Positions 8,901 through 19,639 of a stretch of 64,000 nt of DNA are shown in pieces. The DNA comes from Enoplolaimus lenunculus (lineage: Eukaryota; Nematoda; Enoplea; Enoplida; Thoracostomopsidae). Made by a program: the position numbers and the translations under genes. Positions within the stretch are counted from its first letter, which is position 1. The number at the start of each line of letters is the position of its first letter. The notes beneath the pieces were generated by a model. It was not told the origin of the DNA, ran no database searches, and saw nothing but the letters and a program-made list of their open reading frames with translations. Location: assembly GCA_030248215.1 (NCBI GenBank), contig JASANG010001695.1, positions 62,001 through 126,000 of the forward strand, written 5' to 3'.

Positions 8901-11761
8901 CGATTCTGTCTATTTCAGATGTTAAAATGTTCCAATATTCCGAAATTGTTCCGCTTACACTTTGAAAATCGATGCCTATTCAACGCTTCAAGCCTTAACT
9001 ACACTCCCTGTCGCGGTAAGCCAAAAACGCAACACCAGGTGGTACATTTAGAACCTCAGAATATTTCTTCAGTTGCACTCTCTGGTCGAAAGTTATCGCT
9101 ATTCACTCTTAATACAACCAGTCTGCGCTTATTCTGCTTTGTTTTAATTGGATACGTAATTGGATCGTCACTAAAAATCTTCCTCAGAGATTGCCGAACA
9201 TCCATATTCACCGAATCCATCATCGGCGAAAAGTGGACGCTACCGTATTCAACTGCGAAAAGTAAATAATTAAACGTCACCTCAAGTGCGTCGACAACAT
9301 GACCAGCGATTGTCCGCACCGTTGCGTGCCGCGAATCGACGTCCAGCATCCGAGCATCCACTGACATTTGAGTTAAATTTTGAACGTCAACACCTTTAAA
9401 TTGAACGATACTCTGCGTAATATTTAATATAACACCGAACAGCAAAAAAATATGGGAAATAAATCAGTAGCGAATCCGTAGCTAGCTCACCTTGCTAGAT
9501 GGTCTCAAAAAATTTTTCAGGACGGGCATTCAAGGGTTTTCAATGACACACAAGCAGGATTGAAAATCTTCTAGGGAGTGCCTAAATTTTTCCAGCCTGG
9601 CTGACCCCCCCCCCCGGCTCCCCCTTGGCTACGGACCCGCGGGTATGACATTTATTATACAAGACTTCAAAGCGATGCTAAAACTTATGTAGTGGAGCCA
9701 AAAAATGTTTTCTAAACGGGAGCTGAGCCGTTCAGGCCTGGCTCTATCCAGGGCCGAAGCAACCCCCATACCCCCATTCGGGGCGGCCCCCACCCCTGAA
9801 GAGTCCTCCACCATAACCGGTTGAAACCAAAACCGCTTATGACTGAAAACTCGTCTGGCTTCTCGCTCACTTCGCTCGCGAGTTTGGGGACCCCACCTCT
9901 GCCTGCTCAGGCGCGGTCTCTAGCTACGGACCCGAATTAACACTTGACTGGGAGCAAAATATCATCAAAGTAAAGTACCGAATGAACTTGCTTACCAGCG
10001 TGCCATGAAAGCATACCGCGCCACAAGATACACGGAATGTAGAACATTAATGCTTCAATTGCGAGCACAAACGGGACCCATTGATAGTAACCAATTTGAC
10101 GAGCGTTACGTGCCGCATATTCAGGGGGTATTGGATCCATCATCGGGACAAAGTAAGTATTTTGGACCCAGCAATAGTTTTCGGTATACTGTTCCCATGC
10201 GTCGGTAAATTGCGCTGGCACCCAACATTGAATCGGATAGCCAACGTATTGTTTTGCACTGAAATATATTAAACGCTTTTCGTGTTTCAAACAGTATCTG
10301 TCAAAACGCTTTTTTACACAGCTGAGGAACGCTGAAACGCAAGTTTAATCGCTTTAGCATCTTCAGAAACGTTTTTTTTATAAAACATCGAAAAGTGTTT
10401 CGTATAAGACGGCTGCATATTTTTCGAAACCACAAGGGTGTTGATTGATTCGTTAATTTTCAAAAAACATTGAAATTATTTCAAACTTTGACTTCAATAT
10501 ATGCCGTTGTCGATTGGCGTTGTGAAATTCGTTATGGCGGTTTAGAGCGAGCTTAAATATACCAATGATTACTGTTGCAACTATTTTTGCTTAGTAGCAG
10601 AATTATGTTTTAAGTATTTAGATATAGAAAATTTCTTAAAAAATGACATCATTCAGTCAGCCAAGACCGGTGCGATACGGACGTGGGCACTTAATAGCCG
10701 CTTGTTTGAACGCTGGAATACTTGTTACGCTATAAATTCCAATGAGTTGATTAATCAATTCAGCTAGCGAGTTGGTTGTTTCTGAATTAATATCCGTAAA
10801 CAATAACTCACTCTGAGTTGAGTTCACTCTGGGTGAGTTGTTTTAACATAAATAATCTGATTTTTTACTCAAAAGTAACATTTTGGATAAATACTCATTG
10901 ATTTTTAGCAGGCGGATCCAGAAATATCTTACATGACGGCGGGCTGGCAAAAGTTATCAAACGCAGTTTTTACTATATGCTATATACGTGCTAATTTTCT
11001 GAGTGAAACCATTGTAACGGGAACTTACTATTTTATCACGCAAAATTTTCTGACGGTGGCGTACGCCCCACGCCCCGCCCCCTCTGGATCTGCTAGTGGG
11101 TAAATGATGCTGGTAATTCTTTCAATTTTCAGTTCAGAAGCTGTATTCTCAGCTTTTTGAAACTATTTTTGCTTTAGGCTTCGTATTAGAGTTAGATAAT
11201 ATGCTTATACTACTGTAACGGCCTTGTTCGATACATTGGCCTTTGACATACAAGAATTTTAGATGACTTATACGCGACGGTGAAAGTATCTCATAAGGGG
11301 CAAAAAATTTTAGGGCATGTCAGCTTCAGCTGCCCCTCGCTGCCTACCGGCCTGCTTCAAAAGTTACTAAGCCTCACCAATCGATGTGGTTACACTGCAA
11401 CAAATGGAGAGTCAAATTGACTCTCTCCGAAATAGGCTTTCCCGCACTTCACAAACTGACTCAAATTCAACTCTGCCACAGTCAATTTAGTCGCTCAGTG
11501 AGTTGAATTTAACCCTGGCGGAGTAGAGCCTATTTCGAAGAGATTCGATTTGACTCACCGGTTTTTTGCAGTGTACGCACAATTACGAGAATGCCAGCCC
11601 TGAAAAATAGCTGCGAAATAACAAAGCCGAACGAACCTGACCACAATTGAAAAGGCAAATATAATGGCACTTGTATAATGATAATTAAGCTTATCAACAA
11701 AATCGTCATCCAATCGTGGGTTCAGTCCTTTGAATAACGCCGCCAAATAATACAGTATCAT
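5563..11761 (-). CDS. unc-7-like: Innexin gene, UNC-7/UNC-9-like gap-junction protein
   Basis: Five exons: 11761-11637, 10258-9996, 9393-9281, 7894-7512 and 5986-5563. Their phases match at every junction and give a 435-residue protein from the Met at 11761, close to the usual innexin length. Innexins form hexameric or octameric channels that join cells as electrical synapses or act as hemichannels. Visible hallmarks are the N-terminal [15 protein letters not shown]1 about 31-50, first extracellular loop with Cys53 and Cys71, the family signature YYQW at 99-102 opening TM2, TM3 about 190-212, second loop Cys249 and Cys266, and TM4 about 277-305. The C-terminal tail is Gly-rich (about 380-421). 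[10 protein letters not shown] before TM3 and RSP after the last helix resemble UNC-7 more than UNC-9, from memory of those families. Introns are 0.6-1.5 kb and MITE-filled. Confidence 0.93.
6080..6160 (-). pseudogene. Decayed duplicate of the exon 5 start
   Basis: About 80 bp closely matches 5936-6013, which spans the exon 5 acceptor and its first codons. The copied acceptor is at 6129-6130, 142 bp upstream of the real one in gene orientation. Two bases are lost relative to exon 5 (CCACTGG has become CCTGG), shifting the frame, and the copy soon meets a stop. It reads as a tandem exon-edge duplication that has decayed within intron 4. Confidence 0.7.
6161..7346. other. Innexin intron 4 body
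   Basis: No MITE with two clear ends. A minus-strand open frame at 6161-6670 (about 169 codons) lies wholly within the intron; it has no recognisable domain, its 3' end is built on degraded TTAGGC-like sequence, and I do not call it a gene. Short TTAGGC-like runs occur at 7284-7370. Confidence 0.45.
7347..7522. repeat. 88-bp tandem duplication spanning the exon 4 donor
   Basis: Two copies (about 7347-7434 and 7435-7522) each begin ttaggcttaggctta and end with the same 24 bases, which cover the last codons of exon 4 and its GTAAGT donor. The outer copy duplicates the splice donor into the intron 88 bases downstream in gene orientation. Confidence 0.8.
7512..7894 (-). CDS. unc-7-like: Innexin exon 4 (TM3, loop 2, TM4)
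   Basis: Acceptor aaattcag before 7894 and donor AG|GTAAGT after 7512. It encodes residues 168-294: [15 protein letters not shown] (start of TM3), [46 protein letters not shown] and the aromatic TM4 start LFLWFWFF. Cys249 and Cys266 are the two second-loop cysteines expected of innexins. This is the most conserved part of the family and the strongest evidence for the call. Confidence 0.95.
8200..8890. repeat. Two adjacent family J MITEs in intron 3
   Basis: The first runs about 8236-8520 and the second about 8510-8890. Ends read caagagtgtgc...gggcacattctgtgtgg and, inverted, gttgcacactcttg...atccactcttgata. The second copy has the internal gcgaaccatggcactttat-like and aaggggggtcggcc blocks shared with copies at 38968 and 58964. 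Confidence 0.65.
9281..9393 (-). CDS. unc-7-like: Innexin exon 3 (cytoplasmic loop)
   Basis: 113 bp between acceptor ttaaag (before 9393) and donor GAG|GTGACG. Two bases finish Gly130 from exon 2, and 37 codons follow, ending in phase 0. The product, starting [17 protein letters not shown] and ending GHVVDALE, matches the cytoplasmic-loop pattern of UNC-7/9, where a short helix of the form QMxxDxRxLD is typical. Confidence 0.88.
9478..9645. repeat. Family H MITE in intron 2
   Basis: From cgtagctagctcaccttgct to cccttggctacggacccg, with the family's internal ttttcagg...acaagcaggattgaaaat block. Confidence 0.65.
9728..9930. repeat. Family M repeat in intron 2
   Basis: Contains ccagggccgaagcaacccc, cataaccggttgaaacc, and the tcgctcacttcgctcgcgag block shared with copies at 23490 and 50515, ending ctgcctgctcaggcgc. 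Confidence 0.6.
9996..10258 (-). CDS. unc-7-like: Innexin exon 2 (loop 1, TM2)
   Basis: Acceptor tatatttcag before 10258 and donor G|GTAAGC after 9996. It encodes residues 42-130: [52 protein letters not shown] and [13 protein letters not shown]. The two loop-1 cysteines and the YYQW signature are intact. The sequence is very close to nematode UNC-7/UNC-9 in this segment, judged from memory. Confidence 0.95.
10270..10727. other. Intron 1, 3' part
   Basis: AT-rich, with several aaacgctttt/aaaagcgttt-like blocks (10270-10430) that resemble sequence at 54300-54500 and 54885-55080, probably one old repeat family. Confidence 0.4.
10728..11260. repeat. E fragment, G MITE and A remnant in intron 1
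   Basis: 10728-10845 is one end of family E (ctataaattccaatgagttg). 10912-11098 is family G, caggcggatccag to ggatctgctagtg. 11165-11250 is an A-type 3' end (aatatgcttatactactgta). Confidence 0.5.
11391..11575. repeat. Family D MITE in intron 1
   Basis: tacactgcaacaaatggaga to gactcaccggttttttgcagtgta (ends inverted). It sits only about 60 bp inside intron 1 from the exon 1 donor. Confidence 0.7.
11637..11761 (-). CDS. unc-7-like: Innexin exon 1 core (N-terminal helix, TM1)
   Basis: Begins at an ATG encoding [13 protein letters not shown], continues [18 protein letters not shown] and TM1 ([11 protein letters not shown]), and ends GTC AG|GTTCGT. The split Ser codon AG|T is completed exactly by exon 2. 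Start choice: family N-termini begin at this position in most innexins, but the frame stays open upstream (next entry), so this Met may be internal. Confidence 0.88.
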
Positions 11762-12133
11762 TGTTGACGCAAGCAGTTGCTGTTTATCTTGAGCACAATT
11801 ATTCAAATATGACTGTTTGACCGTACAATGCTTAGGTTCACCAGGGCCTGCGGTATGAGGCGCGCTCGGACCGTCGTGTTTATGACAATATTTTAGTCGT
11901 GAAACGGTCCGCCCTCGGGAAATGGGCGTACCTCGAATATGACTCGAAGACAAATTGAAACCTGATCGGGAAGTTTCGTTGAGGTTGTCGCGATCATGAT
12001 GATAATGATAGGCTGGTAATAGGTCATCTACCGGAACCGGATATTTTTTGAGCTGGACAAATTTGACACCACCGGAATTTGAAAAACTAGCAAAACGACG
12101 TGGGCGAGGGTAAAGAAATGTTGTTGTTGCTGG

Positions 12134-12221
<88 letters not shown>

Positions 12222-12412
12222 GCTGTTGTTGTTGTTGTTGCTGTTGTTGGTTTCGATTGATGTGTTGAGGTAACGGTTACTTGTTGCGGATTGATAAAAC
12301 TGTTGCTGCCACTACTGACGCCGCAACTACTGCTATTAACTGCTGATAAACTGGCTCTATGGTGTAAACACTTGGCGAGTTGATTGTCGTGAGTGACATT
12401 TGTTGATTTTGG
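11762..12412 (-). CDS. unc-7-like: In-frame Thr-rich N-terminal extension of the innexin
   Basis: Reading back from the exon 1 Met, the frame has no stop until a TAG at 12413-12415, about 217 codons, and contains no in-frame ATG. The segment includes a run of about 42 codons, nearly all ACA (Thr), from the (GTT)n tract at 12119-12250, then ordinary-looking sequence ([31 protein letters not shown]). A start codon would have to lie in an upstream exon spliced to an acceptor somewhere in about 12290-12350, where several cag/tag sites exist. C. elegans UNC-7 is known for a long low-complexity N-terminus in its long isoform. The alternative is that this is 5' UTR that happens to be open. Confidence 0.5.
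12119..12250. repeat. (GTT)n microsatellite
   Basis: About 43 GTT units with three interruptions (tgg, tgc). On the minus strand it keeps one frame and would encode polythreonine. Confidence 0.95.
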
Positions 12413-12488
12413 CTAAAATTTAACAAAAATAAAATTTTTAAATCAAAATTTATAACAAATTTACCAAACGAATTCTTAAAAATATATT

Positions 12489-12635
12489 TGGGTCCGTAAC
12501 TAAGGGGTGCAGGGAAAAATGTTGCCCCACCCTGGAAAATTATCAACCTTGCTTGTAAGTTATTAAAAACTCTTGAATGCCCCTCCGGGATAAATGTTCG
12601 CCCCCCTCCTAGCAAGGTGAGCTGGCTATGGACCT
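12489..12635. repeat. Family H MITE
   Basis: Reverse orientation: tccgtaactaaggggtgcag to tagcaaggtgagctggctatgg, with the internal caaccttgcttgtaagtta block. Confidence 0.65.
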
Positions 12636-12639
12636 AAAT

Positions 12640-13569
12640 ACAGTATAGAGCACTGGCCATTGACAGACTAGGAGACCGGCGGATTTAGAGACTGAAAGGC
12701 TTAAGACTAATCTTAGGATTAGAATTAGGTTTAAGCTTAAACTTAGCGGGCAGTCTGATATAGTTAACATTGGCCGGAAATATCATCGGATAAATCTTAA
12801 GTTAAGCTATATTTCTCGAAAAATATAGTATCGCTTTTTAAATCATTTTCTCGATTTGTCTAAGATAATACGCTTAATGCTTACGGCAAGGATATATTTC
12901 CTGAAGCTCAACAAGAACATAAGTGATAAAGCTTAAATGAATTAGTAATTGTTGAATTTTTCTAAATTTCGAAACTTTCTTCGAAATTTTTGACTCTATC
13001 CACTTACGAACTCTAATTTAAGAAATGCATCGTTTAGAACAAAAAATTTCATTTTGCAACCGAAAACACTATAAGATAAGGTTAACAAGTGTCAATTTGC
13101 AAAATCGCGATGAACAATTAGAACTCAAAATAGGGTCTTAATCCCATTGGTCGCGTCATATTCTGGTGACTACAGTGACCCAATAGAGTTAAATATTATT
13201 GGACAGATTTAAAAATTGAAAACAGACGGTACAGTTGATTGGTTGACTAATTGTTACTGTTTAATCATTGGTGAAACCATATTTTGGCAAAAGTTTGCAA
13301 TCAGGCAAAAAACGGTCGCTTCATAGGTCAATTTCATCTCTTAGACTTAAAATAATCTTAAACACAAACAAAATCCGCTTTGGCATTTTGACATATTAAC
13401 CGTTACGAGCGTATAGCAGCTGCAAGGATAAAACATGGTTTATCCCGAAACGAAAAATTTGGGAGAAACAAGAAAAAACACTTTTAGCAGATTTTAGAAG
13501 AATCTTCTGAAACCTACAGGTCAAAAATGTTTCGTGTACATAAAATTGTACTCCACGTGTTGAAACCTT
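12640..13569. other. Unassigned AT-rich DNA
   Basis: No exon or clear element. It contains a single ggttaacaagtgtcaattt that matches one arm of the palindrome at 22456. This would be upstream or 5'-intron sequence of the innexin. Confidence 0.4.
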
Positions 13570-13796
13570 AGCCCGTATCCTCAAATGTGCCTAGCACCTA
13601 TAACCAGTTGGTGATAGATCCTGTAACTTTGGAACATGCTTACGGTGAGGTTCGAAATACAGCACATTGTTTGCGTTTAATTTACCCTACTTTTGCACCA
13701 ATTTTCTGATCTGCAATCGCAGTTGTTCGTCAGTTTGAAAACCTATCGCTGGCTGATGATAGGTGCTATACGCGTTTGAGAATATGGGCCCTAGTC
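13570..13796. repeat. Family F MITE
   Basis: gcccgtatcctcaaatgtgc to cgcgtttgagaatatgggcc, with the inner cagttggtgatag / ctgatgataggtgct inverted pair. Confidence 0.75.
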
Positions 13797-13908
13797 TATG
13801 GTAAAGTTGTCTCGTAGAAATCTTTAAACACAACAATTATGGTTTGGCAAAAATTCCAAAACACCGTTTAAATAGCAGAACACGAATGCTTATATTATAA
13901 ATATATAA

Positions 13909-14158
13909 ACAGAGGCGGATCCAAAAGTTTCTGACGGGGGGGGGGCGGGCTGGGAAATGTTATAATACGCAAAAATTGATCATTTTATCACCAAAAACTT
14001 TGTGAGGGCGAAAAATTGTCAGGCAGCGACCTTATCATTTTATCACCAAAAAACTTTCGGAGGGCAAAAAATTGTAAGGACCTTACCATTTTAACGCAAC
14101 AGCTTTCTGACCGGGGGCGTACGCCCTCCCCCCGCACCCCTGTAGATCCGCTCGTTTA
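13909..14158. repeat. Family G MITE with internal duplication
   Basis: cagaggcggatcca to gtagatccgctcg. The 'cattttatcaccaaaaactt' block occurs twice inside, so the copy is longer than others. Confidence 0.6.
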
Positions 14159-14574
14159 TATTTATGTATCTTGTATGAAATAACAAGATGGAACCAAAAT
14201 TAAATTTAAACCTGACAAAAGCACAATTTTGACAAATAATGCAACAATTTTGGTCGCAAATGATTTCACAACATTCCACTCGCGGTTTAGATGCTTCGAA
14301 GTTCAGATTAAAATAGACGAAAACGTGCGCCAAAACTATGGAAGGTAAAATGCGCGCCAAAATTATTGAAGATAAAATGCGCGCGCGCGGCTCCAAAAAA
14401 ATACTAGCTATGTCAGCACGCGTACGAAAACAATGTGGTCGAAAACGAATAGTTGTTTGATGCCGCTGCTATGGGATAACGATTATTATTTTTGTAGGGT
14501 ACCTTGGTGCGGCTTGGCTCTGATGGGCTATGCTTACTTTAAACGGTTTAGAGTGAACTAGATTCTTGGCACGC
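14159..14574. other. No gene recognised
   Basis: Contains a local duplication of gcgcgccaaaa...gaaggtaaaatgcgcgc (14325-14390) ending in a short GC dinucleotide run. No coding signal accepted. Confidence 0.4.
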
Positions 14575-14890
14575 ATTCGCAAATGTGTGTAGCACCTATC
14601 ACCAGTTGGTTTAGATGATGAACTATCCGAATCATTTAATCGAAGTTAGTTTTGAATAATTTTATATTGATTTACCTACCTAAAACTGTACACCACATAA
14701 GTGTTCTCAATAATTTTGTCCTCAATAATTTGTAGCTTTCGAACCAATGAATGGTCAGCATCCAAAACCAGCACATTTTTTCGCATTTCACTTGCCCTAC
14801 TTCTGTATCAATTTTGAGTTCTGCAATTGTAAGAGTTTGTCAGTTTGAAATTGTGAACTGGTGATTGGTGCTATAAGCTCATGCCAAAAC
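14575..14890. repeat. Family F MITE, diverged
   Basis: Left end cgcaaatgtgtgtagcacct is well kept; the right end (ctggtgattggtgctataag) is degraded. Confidence 0.55.
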
Positions 14891-15400
14891 ATTTGACAAG
14901 ATTTCAACAGGATTGTTGTTGAAATGTTACGATTTACGCCTCATGATCAATCTATTTTATGACCTCAGGTTCGGATTCGTTTCAATGTACCATTTTTGGT
15001 TAAAACATCCTACAAAATTGTTTTTATCCAAATTTGGCCAACTTCACCCGTAAACATTAACTTTTTGCTGCTCTTTAAAAACTGAGTCTAAGAAAATTTC
15101 TACGAAGCTTTTATACAATTTTGTTTCTGTAGTGTTTCCGACATATAAACATACAAATATTCCTACATTTCCTACATTCGCAATGCGTTTTAACGCTTTA
15201 ATGTTGTTTAAACGAAGCAAAAAATAAACGCATTAAAACTCGGATCCCTGGATACAAAGTGCAATAATTTCGTACAACTTCACACCGCCGACGTCAGATG
15301 TCTAAAAACAAGACATAAACTGAATGAACTGTAAGCAATATTAAGCTTCCCCTTAAGAATTCTTCTTTGGTTCTATGGCCGCTGAATGATTTAGAAATAC
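14891..15400. other. No feature recognised
   Basis: AT-rich. A short inverted aacgctttaa/ttaaaacg cluster at 15180-15240 may be an old repeat. Confidence 0.4.
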
Positions 15401-15401
15401 T

Positions 15402-15878
15402 GTAGTGACCCGAATAAGAGGGGGACTAATATTTGGTCTCTCCAAGCAGTACCCCTCTGTTATTCGGTTACGGACTGTCATTTATAACCCGCCCTCAACT
15501 GCCCATTTTTACACATATATCAGGTATTGCAACTATCCGTTAGATTAAACGTTTATTTGTCTTATATCAAATGAGCGATAATGCAAGGTTGTACTGAGGA
15601 ATGTACTTTCAAAACTTAAGTACGCTTTAACATTTCGAGCTCAACTTTATTTGGCGCTGAAGTCTTTTATGCACTACAATTGGGTATAATAACATTTATA
15701 CACTCTAAATAGGGTTTAGCGACTCTATTTGCTTACGGACTCTTATTAGGGATACAAACTCCTATTGATTAAGATCCAAAATGGGGACTCTCCTAACCCC
15801 CGTATAAACTCAATTTTATGCGTAGCCTTAGGAATATGCTTATATTACTGTTTTACGGCCCTGTTTAATACATTGGTC
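15402..15878. repeat. Family C MITE, truncated, abutting an A remnant
   Basis: Left end tactgtagtgacccgaataa is intact; the right end is lost near 15810. 15825-15878 is an A-type end (aatatgcttatattactgtt, ggccctgtttaatacattgg). Confidence 0.65.
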
Positions 15879-16308
15879 CAATCTTTCTACACAGACATAG
15901 GTTGACTTGCTGCTGGAGTCATAGCAGGTTTCCGGTTGTACTCTGACACCTACAAAGAACAAACTATGATTCTGTCAGTATAATATGACATCAGGCTAAT
16001 TAAATCTCAAATGTATGCCGTTTGTTGCCCAAATTCGAGGTGGCTACAAAGTCACAAATTTTTATCTACAATTTGAAATTCTTTACCCGCGAATATACCC
16101 AGATGAAATTTTTTACCCGGCAGCATCCGTTTGCAAACTTACCAAAAGTGATTTGCTCATCCCTGTAGAAGTCCGACGGAGAACGCAATTACACGAGTTG
16201 TATAACACAACATCATACCAATAAACGTTATATTAAACATTTAAGAGAAGTTGTTATTAATAGATTTTAGGTTTAAACTCAACGGCTCTGCTGGCGAGTT
16301 AATCTTGA
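15879..16308. other. No gene recognised
   Basis: A plus-strand open frame at 16015-16224 lacks family resemblance. No element ends were found. Confidence 0.35.
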
Positions 16309-16640
16309 CCAGTTTAGGATTTAACCTAAAAATACCATCTATTCATTTTTGGCTAGGGACTGAAATTTAGGCTGGGTTGCATAGATTTAACCTAAAAATA
16401 CTATCTATTCATTTTTGGTTAGGGACTGAAATTTAGGCTGGATTGCGTAGATTTAACCTAAAAATACCATCTATTCATTTTTGGTTAGGGACTGAAATTT
16501 AGGCTGGATTGCGTAGATTTAACCTAAAAATACCATCTATTCATTTTTGGTTAGGGACTGAAATTTAGGCTGGATTGCGCAGATTTAACCTAAAAATACC
16601 ATCTATTCATTTTTGGCTAGGGACTGAAATTTAGGCTGGA
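16309..16640. repeat. 66-bp tandem array, five copies
   Basis: Units begin gattgcgtagatttaaccta at 16375, 16441, 16507 and 16573, with an earlier partial copy. Each contains ccatctattcatttttgg and gggactgaaatttaggctg. Units differ by only one to three bases, so the array is recent. Confidence 0.9.
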
Positions 16641-16699
16641 TTGCGTACCTCGCATTGAATGCTAGAGTCTATTGCAAATATTTCGAACCATGTACAGGT

Positions 16700-17000
16700 C
16701 TCATGAAGGTTATTTATATCAAGAGTGCATGATACAAGAGTTTGTAACTCTTTGGTTTCCGCGTGGTACAAAATGTACCACCGAGCGTTGCGTTTTTGGC
16801 CCACCCTCAGACGTGAGGGTGGGCTGTCAAATGTTATAAAACGCAAAAATTGCAAGGTAGGGAAATTATCACTTTATCACCAAAAATTTTCAGAATGCGA
16901 AAAATTGTAAGGTGGACCTGGACCTTACCATTTTAACACAAAAAATTTTCTGACGGGGGCATACATCCCCTCCCCCCTTCCTCTATATCCGCCAGTACTT
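16700..17000. repeat. Family J fragment joined to a G MITE
   Basis: 16719-16800 is a J end (ggtacaaaatgtaccac, gttgcgtttttggcc). From 16800 to 17000 is G-type sequence (aaaacgcaaaaattg, atttttctgacggggg, tatccgccagt). Confidence 0.55.
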
Positions 17001-17054
17001 GCGTGTTTTTTCCACTATTATATCCTGTACAGCCTTCCAAGATGGATATATTCC

Positions 17055-17504
17055 TACTGTAGTGACCCGAAATAGACGGGGACTGATATTTATTTGGCCT
17101 TCCCAGAGAGTACCTCCCTTGTTATTCGGTTACGGACTGTTATTTATTTTGAACCAGCCCAGCGCCACCCTTCCTTACTGATATATATCCGGTATTGCGA
17201 CTATCCGTTGAATTAAACGGTTTTGCTTTGCATTAAAAGCTTGAGCGATAATGCAAGGTTATACTTAGGAATGTACTTTAAAAATTTAAGTAAGCTTTAT
17301 TAAAGTTTCAAACTCAAATTATTTGGTCTTGGTGTAATTTATGCGCTACGATTAGGCATAATTAACGTTTATTGACTCTAATTAGGGTTTAGGGACTCTA
17401 TCCGCTTAACGACTCTTATTAGGTATACGGACTCCTATTGATTGGGACTCAGAATGGAGACCCCCTCTAATTACCCCCCTTTTATTCGGGTCAATACAGT
17501 ATTT
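17055..17504. repeat. Family C MITE
   Basis: tactgtagtgacccgaaata to tttattcgggtcaatacagta, full length, flanked by TA. Confidence 0.75.
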
Positions 17505-18689
17505 ATATTCTCGCTTCCATAAGTCGTCTGGTCTGAATGCTACTTTAAAATGGCTAATGCTACAAGTTTAGCTCGGATTGAACCACAGCAAACCCAAACT
17601 AGCAGCAAATCCACTAAACCTAAATGTGGATAACCTCTATTTTCTACAGACGGTTAGTATGTCACATCATTTCAACGGATAATCAGCCAATATTTAATTA
17701 CTGTCAAAATGCTTAAACATTAACACAAAGATATTGCGAGAATAAAATGTAAAAATCTAGGAAAAATGCTGGTTTAGGCTCATGAAACCAAAACAAAGCT
17801 TCACAACCGGATCTAAATGGGGCCCATCGAGAACGGACCGCAGGAACCGGAACCCAACAAGCACCCAATCTTAAAATTTTGTGTTAAAACTTGTACTAAA
17901 ATTGCGTTCGGCTTGTTGATTGCTCCGTCTAGGAGTTATCTTCAGGAATATATTGCGAAACCCGCCCGCCGAAATTTCTGGCTCCGCCACTTGGTTTTAC
18001 AATTATAGGTTGGCAGGAAATTTTCCAGCTGAACTTGCAGCTGCAATTTATTATTTGCAGGAGACTGTGGTAAGTAACAGAAACTAGTAATCCGTAGTTG
18101 CACACATGTGCAACTTTCTTGGCATATGTTTAGAAAGAATAGTTCTAGAAAGTCTGCACTTAAGCCTTGAAACTTGATTGACAATTAAACAAATAACAAA
18201 ATAGAAGCAAATTTGCATATGGATAAACATATCTGCTAGAACGTTGCCCAAAATACGTATGTGGGCGTTCCAGCTTTAATATATAGATAAGCTGTAAATT
18301 ATCAGTCCGGCAAATGCTATTTAATTCGTCATCTAAAAGATTGTAGGTAACATATATCAATTATTTACTTGCGTACATTGCATAATGAATAAGTTCAACT
18401 GCAAGTACTGTATTTGAATTTTTTAACAAACGTTCAGATACAAATGTCAGGCTGAAAAAAATATTTACACTTGAATAAAATTTTACTCGAAGTTTTTTGA
18501 CTTAAAAACGCTTTCAGATTGGCAACTTTCGGTTAATGCCAAATAGATGCAAAACTGGTCAAATCAGGCTTGCCGTAGACTACTGCAAAAGATTGAAAAG
18601 GTTTGATATTTGACCCAATTCAAGACCCTTTAATTAACTTATAAAGCCTAAATTAATTTAGAATCGCTTATAACAACAAGGGTCCAGAC
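17505..18689. other. Unassigned DNA with K-like fragment
   Basis: 18005-18180 carries ttgcagctgcaa and tgcacacatgtgcaact motifs like family K, without clear matching ends. No gene seen. Confidence 0.4.
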
Positions 18690-18885
18690 TGGCCAATCCA
18701 ATTGCAAGTGCAATAAATTCAACTGACTTGCAACTGTGTTCACTTCTTATGTGCTTGTTCATTAGTAGTAATTCTGGCGAGTTATTTGCAACTGCAAGTA
18801 CTTCAAAACAATTTATTGCACGAGCAAGTTGTACGCGTACATGTTTTCGCTGCAATAAAATTTGCACATGTGAATAGGGCTTTTA
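18690..18885. repeat. Family K MITE
   Basis: Many aacttgca/tgcaagtt motifs; right end ttgcacatgtgaatagggct is intact. Confidence 0.6.
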
Positions 18886-18965
18886 CACTTTAATGCCAAA
18901 AGTAAAACTAAAGCTGAAATTTCGTTAAACGTCCTTGCCTCAGGAACCTGCTAAAATATAGCCTT

Positions 18966-19280
18966 AGGGTGGCGTTATAGTTTTGATCACGTCCGGCGCC
19001 GTCCATCACCGTACGTCACCGTGCGGTAGTGTACGACAGCCAGGCTCGTAGCCAGCTCACCTTGCTAGTGGGAACTAAAAATTTTTCAGGAGCGCCATTC
19101 GAGTTTTTTCAATGAGTAACAAGCAAGGTTGAAAATTTTCTAGAGGGCCAAAATTGTTGCATTGGGCGCCGGGGTCAATCTGGCCCCCTCTTAGCTACGG
19201 GTCCGACAAAAACTACTGACGTACGCTATCGTACCGCGACGGACGGTGCCGGACGACATTAAAAGTATAGCACCAACCTT
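18966..19280. repeat. Family P MITE split by a nested H MITE
   Basis: Ends ggtggcgttatagttttgat and acattaaaagtatagcacca are inverted repeats, with accgtccgg/ccggcgccgtc motifs inside. A family H copy (ctcgtagccagctcaccttg to ccctcttagctacgggtcc) occupies about 19045-19203, inserted into the P element. Confidence 0.7.
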
Positions 19281-19639
19281 AAACTTCACAACCAAAGTGC
19301 TACATGAGTGCTAAACAGCTTAAAATACGACGGAAACGCAGTGATTTCTAAACTTTGTACTCCGTCAATTTGAATTTTTTTAATTTAAACCAATAAATAT
19401 ATTCTGCAATTTTACAATCGCAAGAAAATCCCAACGGCAAACGAAACGCGAAAAAAATTATTCGCCTCAGCTTCGCTGTTTAAAATTACGAATCTGGCAC
19501 AAGTGGTGACACAACTGCATTAGTTGCAAATAACTAAGCTACACCAAACTTGTGTGACTGTGTCTATAATCTTGTTATAGACACCAGATTCGTTTTCTTT
19601 CAAGCCATTGGTTGGCAAATTTTGGCGTTCAAGAACAGC

